In this document: positions 26,704 to 37,327 of the stretch, in pieces
How the letters are laid out: the number at the start of each line of letters is the position of its first letter
Numbering within the stretch: the first letter of the stretch is position 1
Assembly (NCBI RefSeq): GCF_001293465.1
Contig: NZ_JSYZ01000009.1
Span: 537,090 to 601,089, forward strand
DNA length: 64,000 nt
Origin: Pseudomonas asplenii
GTDB taxonomy: Bacteria > Pseudomonadota > Gammaproteobacteria > Pseudomonadales > Pseudomonadaceae
Reading direction: 5' to 3'
Translations under genes and position numbers: made by a program
Notes under the pieces: generated by a model
The model's database searches: none
The model's input: only the letters and a program-made list of their open reading frames with translations
Told to the model about the DNA's origin: nothing

Positions 26704-29355
26704 TCAGGCTTCACTTTCAAATCCCGGTTGCTCCTGCAGGGGCAGGAACAGGGTGATACAGGTACCCTGCCCGTCGATGCCCTCCGCCACGGCGATATGC
26801 CCGCCATGGGCACCGACCATGCCCTGGCAGATCGCCAGCCCCAGCCCCGTGCCCTGCCCGCCGCGATCGCCGCGGGCAGCGGTGTAGAACATGTCGAAGA
26901 TCTTGCTGCGCTCTTCTTCGGGAATCCCCGGGCCCTCGTCGCTGACCGCGAAGAACAGTTCACCCTCGGCGGTGCCGGCGCGGATCTGCAGACGGCCATG
27001 GGCAGGGGAAAAGCGCGCGGCGTTTTCCATGACGTTGACCAGGGCCTGCTCGATCAACGCCGCATGCACGTAGAGCAAGGGCAGTTCATCCGGTACCTGG
27101 GTGCCGACCTGCAACGGTGCCAGTACCGCTCGCAGCCGGTTCAGCGCGCTGCCGACGATATCCGCCGGCGCCACCCAGTCCCGCGCCAGTTTCAGCGCGC
27201 CGTGGCCCAGGCGGGTCATATCCAGCAGGTTCTGGATATAGCGGTCAAGCCGCTCGGCCTCGTCGCGGGTGCCCTCCAGCAACTCCACGCGGTCGGCCAG
27301 CGGGATCGCCTCGCCCAGGGCCAGCAGGCTGTCGATGCTGCCACGCATCGAGGTCAGGGGCGTGCGCAGGTCATGGGACACCGAGGCCAGCAAGGCGCTG
27401 CGCAATTGCTCGGTTTCCCCATGCAGGCGCGCCGCCTCCAGATCGTCGGCCAAGCGTGCCCGCGCCAGGGCCTGGGCCAATGGCTGGCTCAGCGCGGTCA
27501 ACAGGCGACGGCGCTGGCCGGTCAATGACTGGCCCTCGCGGGGACGCACGCCGAGCAGCGCCAGCGGGCCGTCCTCCACCGACAACGGCCACCACCACCA
27601 GCGCCCGAACGGCAAGGTACCGGTGCCCATCCCGGCCGGCTGGTCGTGCTGCCAGGCCCAATCGGCGGCGGCGCGCTCGGCCTCGGAAAAGCTCAATGCG
27701 CCACCGCTCTCGATCTTCCAGCCACCCTGGCCGTCACGGTTGAGCAGGCACAGCTCCAGCTCTTCCCAACCGCTGAGGTGCTGCGAAGCCGCACTGATCA
27801 CCGCCTGGCGGTCGGTGGCGGCGGTCAGCTTGCGCGACAGGTCGAGCAGTTCGCTGGTTTCCTCCTGGGTATCGCGCAGGGCCTGCAACTGCCGGCGCTG
27901 GCGAGCGGCCAGGTTGCCGGTCAGCGCCGCCATCATCAGGAAGAACAGCAGCGTCAGCACATCCTCTTCGCGCTGGATCTCGAAGGAAAAGCTCGGCGGG
28001 ATGAACAGGAAGTCATAGGTCAGGAATGACAGCACCGCACAGGCCAGGGCCGGACCCAGGCTGCTGCGCACCGCCACCAGCAGCACCGCGGCCAGAAACA
28101 CCAGGGAGATGTTCGGCAACGGCAGGACACTGGCCACGCCCCAGGCCAGGGCGCTGGCCAATACTGTCGCCAGCAGTGCCAGCAGGTAGTCGGTCCAGAC
28201 GACCGCATGGGGTTCACGGGCACGGGGCTGGCGTGGCTCCTCCTGGCTGTCGAGGACGTTGATTTCCAGCCCGCGGGCATTGCGCAACAGCCGCGCGGCC
28301 AGCCCGCCACCGAACAACCGGCGACGCAGGCGTTGGCGCGACTGGCCGACCAGCACCAGGCTGGCACGGCGCTCGGCGGCGTGCTGGATCAGGGTCTTGG
28401 CCACCTCGCCGGCCCGCAGCAGCACCACTTCGCCGCCCAGTCGCTCGGCCAGTTGCTGGGCGCTCTGCAGGCGCAGTCGCGACTGTTCGTCACGGCTGCT
28501 GCCGTTGTCCACATGGACCAGGCTCCAGGGCAGGTGCCGACGCTGGGCCACCCGGCTGGCATGGCGCACCAGGCGCTCGGCCTGGGCATCGCCATCCACG
28601 CCCACCAGCAGGCGCCCGCGAATCGCCGGCGCATCCTGGCCGAGGGAGCGGTAGCCAAGAGCCAGGTCATTGTCGACCTGCGCGGCAGCGGTCTGCATCG
28701 CCAATTCGCGCAGGGCGGTGAGGTTGGTCTGGGTGAAGAATGCATCGATCGCCGCCCGCGCCTGTTCCGGCACGTAGACCTTGCCGTCGCGCAGGCGCTC
28801 GAGCAGTTCCCGTGGCGGCAGGTCGATCAGCAGCAGTTCGTCGGCCTCCTGCAGGACCCAGTCGGGCAGGGTCTCGCGCACCTGCACGCCGGTGATACCG
28901 CGTACCTGGTCGTTGAGGCTTTCCAGGTGCTGGACGTTGACCGTGGTGAACACGTCGATGCCGGCGGCCAGCAGTTCCTGAACATCCTGCCAGCGTTTCA
29001 GATGGCGGCTGCCGGGTGCATTACTGTGGGCCAGCTCATCGACCAGCACCAGTTTCGGCCGGGCCCTGAGCAGGCCGTCGAGGTCCATTTCCTCAAGCCG
29101 CACGCCACGGTACTCGGAACGCACCAGGGGCAGTTGCGGCAACCCCGAGAGCAGCGCCTCGGTCTCCGCCCGACCATGGGTCTCCACTACGCCGGCCAGT
29201 ACTTTCACGCCCTGGCGCAGTTGCGTGTGGGCCGCCTGCAGCATCGCATAGGTCTTGCCCACGCCCGGGGCGGCACCGAGAAACACCTTGAGCCGGCCAC
29301 GACCGGTCCGGGGCAGTTCGGCGAGCAGCGCGTCGGCGCGGCCTGAATCACTCAT
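26704..29355 (-). CDS. kdpD: KdpD, sensor histidine kinase
   Basis: 883 residues. KdpD N-terminal domain with Walker A-like GAAPGVGKT (27-35), then a universal-stress-protein-like domain (about 250-370), four membrane helices (about 405-500), a GAF-like part, and the kinase core with SVSHDLRTPLTSM as phosphorylation site and the ATPase boxes NVMENAARF, DEGPGIP and GTGLGLAI. The start MSDSGRADALL at 29355 matches the family; an upstream GTG/ATG extension is not KdpD-like. Separated from kdpC by 129 bases that contain a REP element. Confidence 0.96.
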   Translation of the reverse strand: MSDSGRADALLAELPRTGRGRLKVFLGAAPGVGKTYAMLQAAHTQLRQGVKVLAGVVETHGRAETEALLSGLPQLPLVRSEYRGVRLEEMDLDGLLRARPKLVLVDELAHSNAPGSRHLKRWQDVQELLAAGIDVFTTVNVQHLESLNDQVRGITGVQVRETLPDWVLQEADELLLIDLPPRELLERLRDGKVYVPEQARAAIDAFFTQTNLTALRELAMQTAAAQVDNDLALGYRSLGQDAPAIRGRLLVGVDGDAQAERLVRHASRVAQRRHLPWSLVHVDNGSSRDEQSRLRLQSAQQLAERLGGEVVLLRAGEVAKTLIQHAAERRASLVLVGQSRQRLRRRLFGGGLAARLLRNARGLEINVLDSQEEPRQPRAREPHAVVWTDYLLALLATVLASALAWGVASVLPLPNISLVFLAAVLLVAVRSSLGPALACAVLSFLTYDFLFIPPSFSFEIQREEDVLTLLFFLMMAALTGNLAARQRRQLQALRDTQEETSELLDLSRKLTAATDRQAVISAASQHLSGWEELELCLLNRDGQGGWKIESGGALSFSEAERAAADWAWQHDQPAGMGTGTLPFGRWWWWPLSVEDGPLALLGVRPREGQSLTGQRRRLLTALSQPLAQALARARLADDLEAARLHGETEQLRSALLASVSHDLRTPLTSMRGSIDSLLALGEAIPLADRVELLEGTRDEAERLDRYIQNLLDMTRLGHGALKLARDWVAPADIVGSALNRLRAVLAPLQVGTQVPDELPLLYVHAALIEQALVNVMENAARFSPAHGRLQIRAGTAEGELFFAVSDEGPGIPEEERSKIFDMFYTAARGDRGGQGTGLGLAICQGMVGAHGGHIAVAEGIDGQGTCITLFLPLQEQPGFESEA

Positions 29356-29428
29356 GTACTGGGTTCCCACTGATAGAACTGGCCCCGATGCGGGGATTTC
29401 ATGGATTTGAGCAGGCCTTGAGGGCCTG

Positions 29429-29451
29429 TTCGCGGGCAAGCCACGCTCCTA
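29429..29451. repeat. REP-like element between kdpC and kdpD
   Basis: The segment reads as TTCGCGGGCAAGCC followed by ACGCTCCTA, the same unit as the left arm of the REP pair at 37190-37280 with one change. A small palindrome CAGGCCT...GGGCCTG lies just to its left. It splits the kdp operon between the transporter and regulator genes. Confidence 0.65.
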
Positions 29452-29484
29452 GAGGAATCACCGCACTTTTACCTGGGAGCATGC

Positions 29485-30036
29485 TTACTTCGAGATATCG
29501 GCCAGCGCCGCATTCAATGCAAGCACATTGACCACCGGCGGGCCAATCAGCGGCTGCTCGATATGCGCTTCCAGCAGTTTTTCCACGGTCGCCGCCGGCA
29601 GGTTGCGCGCCTGCGCCACCCGTGCCAGTTGATAGCGAACCGCAGCCGGTGGCAAGTGCGGATCGAGGCCGCTGCCGGAAGTGGTCAGCAACGCCAGCGG
29701 CACCGGCCCCTGGCCGGGCACGACCTGCTTGGCCGCATCGTCGAAAATCCGTGTCGCCAGTGCCGGGTTGCTCGGCGACAGGTTGCTCGCGCCACTGGAT
29801 ACCGTGGCAAAGGCCCCGGCCGACGGCCGTGGGTGAAACCAGGCATCGCCGGTGAAATCCTGGGCGATCAACGACGAGCCGCGGACCTTGCCGTCGGCAT
29901 CGACCAGCAGGCTGCCGTTGGCCTGGTCGGGGAAAACGGCCTGGGCCACGCCGGTGACCACCAGGGGGTAGGCGATGCCGGTGATCAGGGTCATCAGGGC
30001 CAACAGGCTCAGGGCTGGGCGCCATACGCTAGACAT
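29485..30036 (-). CDS. kdpC: KdpC, potassium-transporting ATPase subunit C
   Basis: 183 residues. One N-terminal membrane helix ([21 protein letters not shown]) followed by a periplasmic domain with the family motifs [19 protein letters not shown] and [12 protein letters not shown]. It stabilises the KdpFABC complex and assists ATP binding by KdpB. 91 bases separate it from kdpB, more than the other kdp spacers, because of a REP element. Confidence 0.95.
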   Translation of the reverse strand: MSSVWRPALSLLALMTLITGIAYPLVVTGVAQAVFPDQANGSLLVDADGKVRGSSLIAQDFTGDAWFHPRPSAGAFATVSSGASNLSPSNPALATRIFDDAAKQVVPGQGPVPLALLTTSGSGLDPHLPPAAVRYQLARVAQARNLPAATVEKLLEAHIEQPLIGPPVVNVLALNAALADISK

Positions 30037-30094
30037 GTTCAGTTCCTCGATTCGGGTGATGCGGTGATGGGTCCGGTGTGCTGATGCGTGGGCA

Positions 30095-30120
30095 AGCCCG
30101 CTCCCACAATGGAGCGGGCT
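30095..30120. repeat. REP-like palindrome between kdpB and kdpC
   Basis: Perfect 10-base arms AGCCCGCTCC (30095-30104) and GGAGCGGGCT (30111-30120) with a 6-base loop. Placed inside an operon, where it may stabilise the upstream message or attenuate transcription. Confidence 0.7.
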
Positions 30121-30127
30121 GCATGGG

Positions 30128-32185
<2,058 letters not shown>

Positions 32186-32192
32186 CAGGTCC

Positions 32193-33902
32193 TCAATTCT
32201 TCAATCCGGTCACAGCCAGGCTCAGGTGATCCGCGATCGGTCCCAGGGCCAGGGTCGGCAGGAACGTCAGGCCACCGACCAGCAGGATGGTCACGGTCAG
32301 CAGGGTGACGAACAGCGGGCCGTGGGTCGGGAAACTGTTCTGGCCGACCGGTACGGTTTTCTTCATCGCCAGGCTGCCGGCCAGGGCCAGTACCGGCAGG
32401 ATGTAGCCGAAGCGGCCGAGCAGCATGCTCAGGCCCAGCATCAGGTTGTGGAACGCGGTGTTGCCGCTGAAACCACCGAACGCCGAACCGTTGTTGGCAC
32501 TGGCCGAGGTGTAGGCGTACAGCAGCTGGCTGAAACCGTGGGCGCCGGGGTTGCTGACCGCTCCGGCCGGGCCGGGCAGACTGGCGGCGATCGCCCCCAG
32601 CACCAGGGTGCCGACCGGCATCACCAGCAGAGTCACCACCAGCAGTTGCACCTCCCGAGCCTGGAGTTTCTTGCCCAGGTATTCCGGGGTCCGGCCGATC
32701 ATCAGGCCGGCGAGGAACACTGCGATCAGCACGTTCAGCAACATGCCGTAGAGCCCCGCGCCGACGCCGCCGAAGATCACTTCGCCGACCATCATGTTGA
32801 CCAGCGCGACCATGCCGCTCAGCGGGTTGAGGCTGTCATGCATGGCGTTGACCGAACCGTTGGAGGCGGCGGTGGTGGTCACGGCCCAGAGCACGCTGCC
32901 GGTGGTGCCGAAGCGGGTCTCCTTGCCTTCCAGCGGCGCGGTCTGTTCCACCACCGGATTGTTCAGCGTCGGGTTCGGCTGGTACTCGGCATACAGCGAG
33001 ACCGCACCGCCGATCAGCAGCAGGGCCAGCATGCAGCCCAGGATCGCGCGGCTCTGGCGCAGGTCCTTGACGTAGTGCCCGAAGGTGAACACCAGCGCTG
33101 CCGGAATCAGGATGATCGCCGCCAGTTCGAACAGGTCGCTCCAGGCCGTCGGGTTCTCGAACGGGTGCGCCGAGTTGACGCCGAAGAAGCCACCGCCGTT
33201 GGTGCCCAACTGCTTGATGGCGATCTGGCTGGCGGCCGGGCCGAGCGGAATCACCTGGTCGGCGCCCTGCAGGGTCACGGCATTGACGTAGTGGGCGAAG
33301 GTCTGCGGCACGCCCTGCCAGACCAGGAACAGCGCCAGCAGCAGGCACAGCGGCAACAGGCCGTAGAGGGTGGCGCGGGTCATGTCGACCCAGAAGTTGC
33401 CCAGGGTCGACGCCGAGCGCCGGGCGATGCCGCGGCACAGCGCGACCAGCACGGCCAGGCCGGTGGCGGCGCTGACGAAGTTCTGCACGGTCAGGCCGAC
33501 CATCTGGCTCAGGTAGCTGAGGGAGGCCTCGCCGCTGTAGTTCTGCCAGTTGGTGTTGGTCATGAAACTGACCGCGGTGTTGAACGCCAGCGTCCACTCC
33601 TGGCCCGGCAGATTCTGCGGGTTGAGCGGCAGGTACTGCTGCAGTTGCAGGATGGCGAACAGCAGCACGAAACCGGCGAAGTTGAAGGCCAGTACCGCCA
33701 GGGTGTATTTCTGCCAGCTCTGCTCGGTCTTTTCATCCACCCCGGACAGCCGATAGCAGACCCGCTCCACCGGCCCCAGAAGCGGAGTCAGCCAGGTGCG
33801 CCGGCCTTCCATGACGTTGTAGTAGAACCGCCCCAGTGCGGGCGCCGGCAGCAGTACCAGCGCCAGGAATGCCAGGATCAGCCAATAGTCGTAACCATGC
33901 AT
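32193..33902 (-). CDS. kdpA: KdpA, potassium-transporting ATPase channel subunit
   Basis: 569 residues, about ten membrane helices, homologous to SKT-type potassium channels. Selectivity-loop segments are visible as [50 protein letters not shown] and [12 protein letters not shown]. It follows kdpF by 11 bases and forms the potassium translocation path of the KdpFABC complex in the inner membrane. Confidence 0.97.
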   Translation of the reverse strand: MHGYDYWLILAFLALVLLPAPALGRFYYNVMEGRRTWLTPLLGPVERVCYRLSGVDEKTEQSWQKYTLAVLAFNFAGFVLLFAILQLQQYLPLNPQNLPGQEWTLAFNTAVSFMTNTNWQNYSGEASLSYLSQMVGLTVQNFVSAATGLAVLVALCRGIARRSASTLGNFWVDMTRATLYGLLPLCLLLALFLVWQGVPQTFAHYVNAVTLQGADQVIPLGPAASQIAIKQLGTNGGGFFGVNSAHPFENPTAWSDLFELAAIILIPAALVFTFGHYVKDLRQSRAILGCMLALLLIGGAVSLYAEYQPNPTLNNPVVEQTAPLEGKETRFGTTGSVLWAVTTTAASNGSVNAMHDSLNPLSGMVALVNMMVGEVIFGGVGAGLYGMLLNVLIAVFLAGLMIGRTPEYLGKKLQAREVQLLVVTLLVMPVGTLVLGAIAASLPGPAGAVSNPGAHGFSQLLYAYTSASANNGSAFGGFSGNTAFHNLMLGLSMLLGRFGYILPVLALAGSLAMKKTVPVGQNSFPTHGPLFVTLLTVTILLVGGLTFLPTLALGPIADHLSLAVTGLKN

Positions 33903-33913
33903 AACCGCCGCTC

Positions 33914-34003
33914 CTAGTTCCGATCCGCGCGCAACAGCGCAACCAGTAGATAGATGAACAGCGCCACCGCCAGCAGCAGTGACACTCCGTCCAGAATGCC
34001 CAT
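33914..34003 (-). CDS. kdpF: KdpF, small subunit of the potassium ATPase
   Basis: 29 residues, a single hydrophobic helix: MGILDGVSLLLAVALFIYLL and then a short basic end. GGAGA precedes the ATG at suitable distance. KdpF stabilises the complex in the lipid bilayer. It is the first gene of kdpFABC-DE. Confidence 0.9.
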   Translation of the reverse strand: MGILDGVSLLLAVALFIYLLVALLRADRN

Positions 34004-34060
34004 GGGATTTCTCCGTGATACGGCGATCGCCGCGTGTGGAGGCATTGTCGGAAGGAAGCC

Positions 34061-34112
34061 CGTAAAGGAACGAGAGCGACGCCCGGGTCGATACGTAAAG
34101 AAGGCGTAAAGA
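34061..34112 (-). promoter_or_regulatory. Probable KdpE operator: three CGTAAAG boxes on an 11-bp period
   Basis: CGTAAAG occurs at 34061, 34094 and 34105 on the plus strand. The last two copies (CGTAAAGA) are exactly 11 bases apart and the first is 33 bases, three helical turns, from the second. Tandem half-sites at this period are typical of OmpR/PhoB-family regulators such as KdpE. The boxes lie 58-109 bases upstream of the kdpF start. A TTTACAC sequence at 34118-34124 and the palindrome GGCGTTACGCC at 34126-34136 adjoin them. The divergent response regulator gene could also use this region. Confidence 0.55.
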
Positions 34113-34370
34113 GTCAATTTACACAGGCGTTACGCCCTAGAATCCCCGGGCCGCTGACCTGGCGCCGATGCCGGCAGGGGGTTTGGGTGCCCACCGATTT
34201 GTGTCGAACTCGTTACATAACCGACAACCAGTCAACATGCGGCGCCTGTAGCTTCCTGCCGCAGCTACACTTGAAATGGATACCCCGCCTGCGGGCCGGG
34301 CACTCCCGACGTGCAACAACCTCGCGCAGCGCTTGGCGTTTCGCGGCTTTACCGGCAGATAATCACACGC

Positions 34371-35135
34371 ATGCAGAACACTCCCGCCTCTCTGGCCGAT
34401 GTCAACAAACCGCTATCGCCGGGCGATGACAAGCGCTGGAATGTCCGCGCGCTGATCGTCGACGACGATATTCCGATCCGTGAACTGCTGATCGACTATC
34501 TCGCCCGCTTCAGTATCCAGGCGGTCGGCGTGACCGACGGCGCGGCGATGCGCCAGGCCATGCAACTGGAAACCTTCGATGTGGTGGTCCTGGACCTGAT
34601 GCTGCCTGGCGAGGACGGCCTGTCGCTGTGCCGCTGGCTACGCTCCGAATCGGACATCCCGATCCTGATGCTGACCGCCCGCTGCGAACCCACCGACCGC
34701 ATCATCGGCCTGGAACTGGGCGCCGACGACTACATGGCCAAGCCGTTCGAGCCGCGGGAACTGGTGGCGCGCATCCAGACCATCCTGCGCCGCGTGCGCG
34801 ACGACCGTACCGAACAGCGGGCCAATATCCGTTTCGACAACTGGCGCCTGAACAGCGTGCTGCGCCAGCTGATCGCCGACGATGGCCTGGTGGTGCCGCT
34901 GTCCAATGCCGAGTTCCGCCTGCTGTGGGTGTTCATCGAACGTCCGCGGCGGGTGCTGAGTCGCGAGCAGTTGCTCGACGCCGCCCGGGGTCGCTCGATC
35001 GAAGCCTTCGACCGCAGTATCGACCTGCTGGTCTCGCGGCTGCGGCAGAAGCTCGGCGACGATCCGAAATCGCCCCAACTGATCAAGACCGTACGCGGTG
35101 AAGGCTACCTGTTCGACGCGCGAGACATCGGTTGA
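34371..35135 (+). CDS. OmpR-family response regulator
   Basis: 254 residues. Receiver domain with acidic residues DDD (31-33), phospho-acceptor Asp75 in VVLDLMLPGEDG and Lys in YMAKPFEP, then an OmpR-type DNA-binding domain ending TVRGEGYLFDARDIG. The protein has an extra N-terminal tail of about 25 residues before the receiver. Its TGA overlaps the ATG of the kinase gene. It is divergent from kdpFABC but is not KdpE, which is at the other end of that operon. Target genes are unknown. Confidence 0.93.
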   Translation: MQNTPASLADVNKPLSPGDDKRWNVRALIVDDDIPIRELLIDYLARFSIQAVGVTDGAAMRQAMQLETFDVVVLDLMLPGEDGLSLCRWLRSESDIPILMLTARCEPTDRIIGLELGADDYMAKPFEPRELVARIQTILRRVRDDRTEQRANIRFDNWRLNSVLRQLIADDGLVVPLSNAEFRLLWVFIERPRRVLSREQLLDAARGRSIEAFDRSIDLLVSRLRQKLGDDPKSPQLIKTVRGEGYLFDARDIG

Positions 35136-36187
35136 TGCGCCCCCGCTTCAACACGCTGTTCGGCCGCCTGTTCGGCGTGTTGCTGCTGGCCATCGTCCTG
35201 GCCCACCTGCTGGCCTTCCTCTGGTTCCATCATTACGGTGGCGGCCCGCCACCGCCGCCGCCCCCAATGGACATGGCGCAGAACTTCGATCCGCGCCTCG
35301 GGCCGCCGCCATCGCATTTTCGTCACCCGCCGCGCCCGTGGTTTGGCGGCCCGCTGGTGCCTTTGACTTTTCAACTCGTGGCCCTGGTGATTGCCGCCTG
35401 GTACGGTGCCAAGCTGCTTTCACGGCCGATCCAGCGTCTGAGCGAGGCGGCCGAGCGCCTGAGCGAAGACCTCAACAGCCCGCCACTGGATGAAACCGGC
35501 CCGCAGGAAGCCCGGCAGGCCGCCGCCACCTTCAACCTGATGCAACAGCGTATCCGTGAGCAGGTGCAGCAGCGTGGCCGCATGCTCGGTGCGGTGTCCC
35601 ACGACCTGCGCACGCCACTGTCACGCCTCAAGCTGCGCCTGGAGCAGATCGATGACGTGAAGCTGCAGGCGCAGATGCGCCAGGACCTGAACGACATGAT
35701 CGGCATGCTCGACGCCACCCTCAGCTACCTGCACGAACAACGCACCAGCGAAGCCATGCAGTGGATGGACGTGCAGGCCCTGGTCGAGTCCCTGTGCGAG
35801 AACGCCCAGGACCAGGGCGCCCAGGTCCGAGCCAGCGGTCATTGCGCGCCACTGCTGGTGCAGCCGATGGCCTTGCGCTCCTGCCTGAACAACCTGATGG
35901 ACAATGCCCTGCGCTACGCCGGCGACGCCCTGATCACCCTGGAGGACAGCCGGCGGCAGTTGATCATCCGGGTCATCGATCACGGCCCCGGCATCGCCGC
36001 CGACAAGCGCGAAGCGGTGTTCGAACCGTTCTATCGCCTGGAAGGTTCGCGCAACCGCAACTCCGGTGGCGTCGGCTTGGGCATGACCATCGCCCGGGAA
36101 GCCGCGCAACGCCTGGGCGGTGACTTGATCCTCGAGGAAACCGCCGGTGGCGGCCTGACCGCCGTGGTCACCCTGCCCCGCGCCTGA
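35135..36187 (+). CDS. Sensor histidine kinase with proline-rich periplasmic loop
   Basis: 350 residues. Helix 1 at about 11-31, a periplasmic loop of only about 40 residues that is rich in proline, histidine and glycine (seven consecutive prolines at 38-44, then HFRHPPRPW), helix 2 at about 73-92, HAMP domain, HisKA with AVSHDLRTPLSRL (His156) and an ATPase domain with NNLMDNALRYA, DHGPGI and GGVGLGMTIA. The loop is too short for a folded sensor domain; metal binding or direct membrane sensing are possible. Seven prolines in a row will need EF-P for translation. Paired with the preceding regulator. Confidence 0.92.
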   Translation: MRPRFNTLFGRLFGVLLLAIVLAHLLAFLWFHHYGGGPPPPPPPMDMAQNFDPRLGPPPSHFRHPPRPWFGGPLVPLTFQLVALVIAAWYGAKLLSRPIQRLSEAAERLSEDLNSPPLDETGPQEARQAAATFNLMQQRIREQVQQRGRMLGAVSHDLRTPLSRLKLRLEQIDDVKLQAQMRQDLNDMIGMLDATLSYLHEQRTSEAMQWMDVQALVESLCENAQDQGAQVRASGHCAPLLVQPMALRSCLNNLMDNALRYAGDALITLEDSRRQLIIRVIDHGPGIAADKREAVFEPFYRLEGSRNRNSGGVGLGMTIAREAAQRLGGDLILEETAGGGLTAVVTLPRA

Positions 36188-36301
36188 TCGCTCTGTGTAC
36201 CCACCGGTACAAAGCCCACATACCCTCGATACCTGTCCTTGGGAGCCTGCATGAGCCGGTGCACCGCCACCGGCCTTGCCAACACTTAGGGAGTGAGCAC
36301 C

Positions 36302-37129
36302 ATGATCGGTAGCGTCAGCAGTCTACTGAGCTACGTCGGCTACAACAGCACGACGACGGCCACGCAACGCCAGCAACAATTCCAGAAGCAACTGCTCGCC
36401 AAGCTCGATACCAACGGCGACGGTTCCATCAGCCAGGACGAACTGAACAGCGCCCTGTCGAAGGATGGCGACAACAAGCTGCTCACTGACCTGAGCCAGA
36501 ATTTCACCTCACTCGACAGCGACGGCAGCGGCGGTATCAGCGTTGACGAACTGGCCGCACTCAAGCGCCCGGAACATGGCGATCGCGCACCTGACACCAG
36601 GCTGGCCGATGCCCTGCTCAAAGCCCTCGACACCAATGACGACGGTACCGTCAGCAACGACGAACTGAATACCGGCCTGACCAATACCGGCATCAACGCC
36701 GACAGTTCTTCGCTGCTCTCCTCCCTGGACAAGGATTCGAGCGGCAGCCTCAGCGTCGACGAACTGGCCGCAGCCTTCGCCCCGCCTCCGCCGCCGGCGC
36801 AACTGTCGAGCAGCCAGCTGTTCAGCCAGTTGGACACCGATGGCGATGGCAGCATCAGCCAGGCTGAACTGGCCAGCGCGCTGCAGGGCACCACCGACAG
36901 CTGTGCGACCAACACCGCCAGCAGCGCCGTCACAACGGCCAGTACCAGCAACACGGCCAGCGCCATGCTGCTCCAGGTCCTGGCCGACGCCAGCGGCACC
37001 CGCACCACCACCCAGACGGCCCAGGACAATATCACCGAGGCCCTCAGCCGGTTGCTGGTCAACCTCAACACCCAGTATCAGAACCGTAATACCGTGACGG
37101 CGACCAGCAGCACTGCGGCAGCGGCCTGA
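36302..37129 (+). CDS. Protein with five EF-hand calcium-binding loops (XopAW-like)
   Basis: 275 residues. Five canonical 12-residue loops, each with Asp at position 1, Gly at 6 and Glu at 12, lie at 36-47, 72-83, 110-121, 143-154 and 178-189. The N-terminus is serine- and threonine-rich without a signal peptide; a run of prolines (161-165) precedes the last loop; the C-terminal 75 residues are Thr/Ala/Ser-rich and of low complexity. Similar pseudomonad proteins are named after the Xanthomonas effector XopAW, but secretion is unproven and no secretion system is nearby. It follows the kinase gene by 114 bases. The ATG at 36302 has GGAG eight bases upstream. Confidence 0.88.
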   Translation: MIGSVSSLLSYVGYNSTTTATQRQQQFQKQLLAKLDTNGDGSISQDELNSALSKDGDNKLLTDLSQNFTSLDSDGSGGISVDELAALKRPEHGDRAPDTRLADALLKALDTNDDGTVSNDELNTGLTNTGINADSSSLLSSLDKDSSGSLSVDELAAAFAPPPPPAQLSSSQLFSQLDTDGDGSISQAELASALQGTTDSCATNTASSAVTTASTSNTASAMLLQVLADASGTRTTTQTAQDNITEALSRLLVNLNTQYQNRNTVTATSSTAAAA

Positions 37130-37189
37130 TCCTGCGGTAATGGGAGATGCGGGGGTGCCTGAAAGTGCCGCGCCTATCTCACCGCCGCC

Positions 37190-37280
37190 TTCGCGGGCAA
37201 GCCTCGCTCCTACAGAGTTTCAGTCGTGCACAGAACAGGTGTGCGACACAAGCTCTGCAGGAGCGAGGCTTGCCCGCGAA
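37190..37280. repeat. Pair of inverted REP elements (cruciform-forming)
   Basis: Perfect 22-base arms at 37190-37211 and 37259-37280, with a 47-base spacer that has further short complementarities (CAGAG / CTCTG). It lies between convergent EF-hand and transporter genes and may act in termination or as a gyrase site. No REP transposase gene is in the window. Confidence 0.85.
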
Positions 37281-37327
37281 GAGGCCCGTGAGGCTCGGGC
37301 AACCCCGGAAGCCCCCAGCCATGAATG

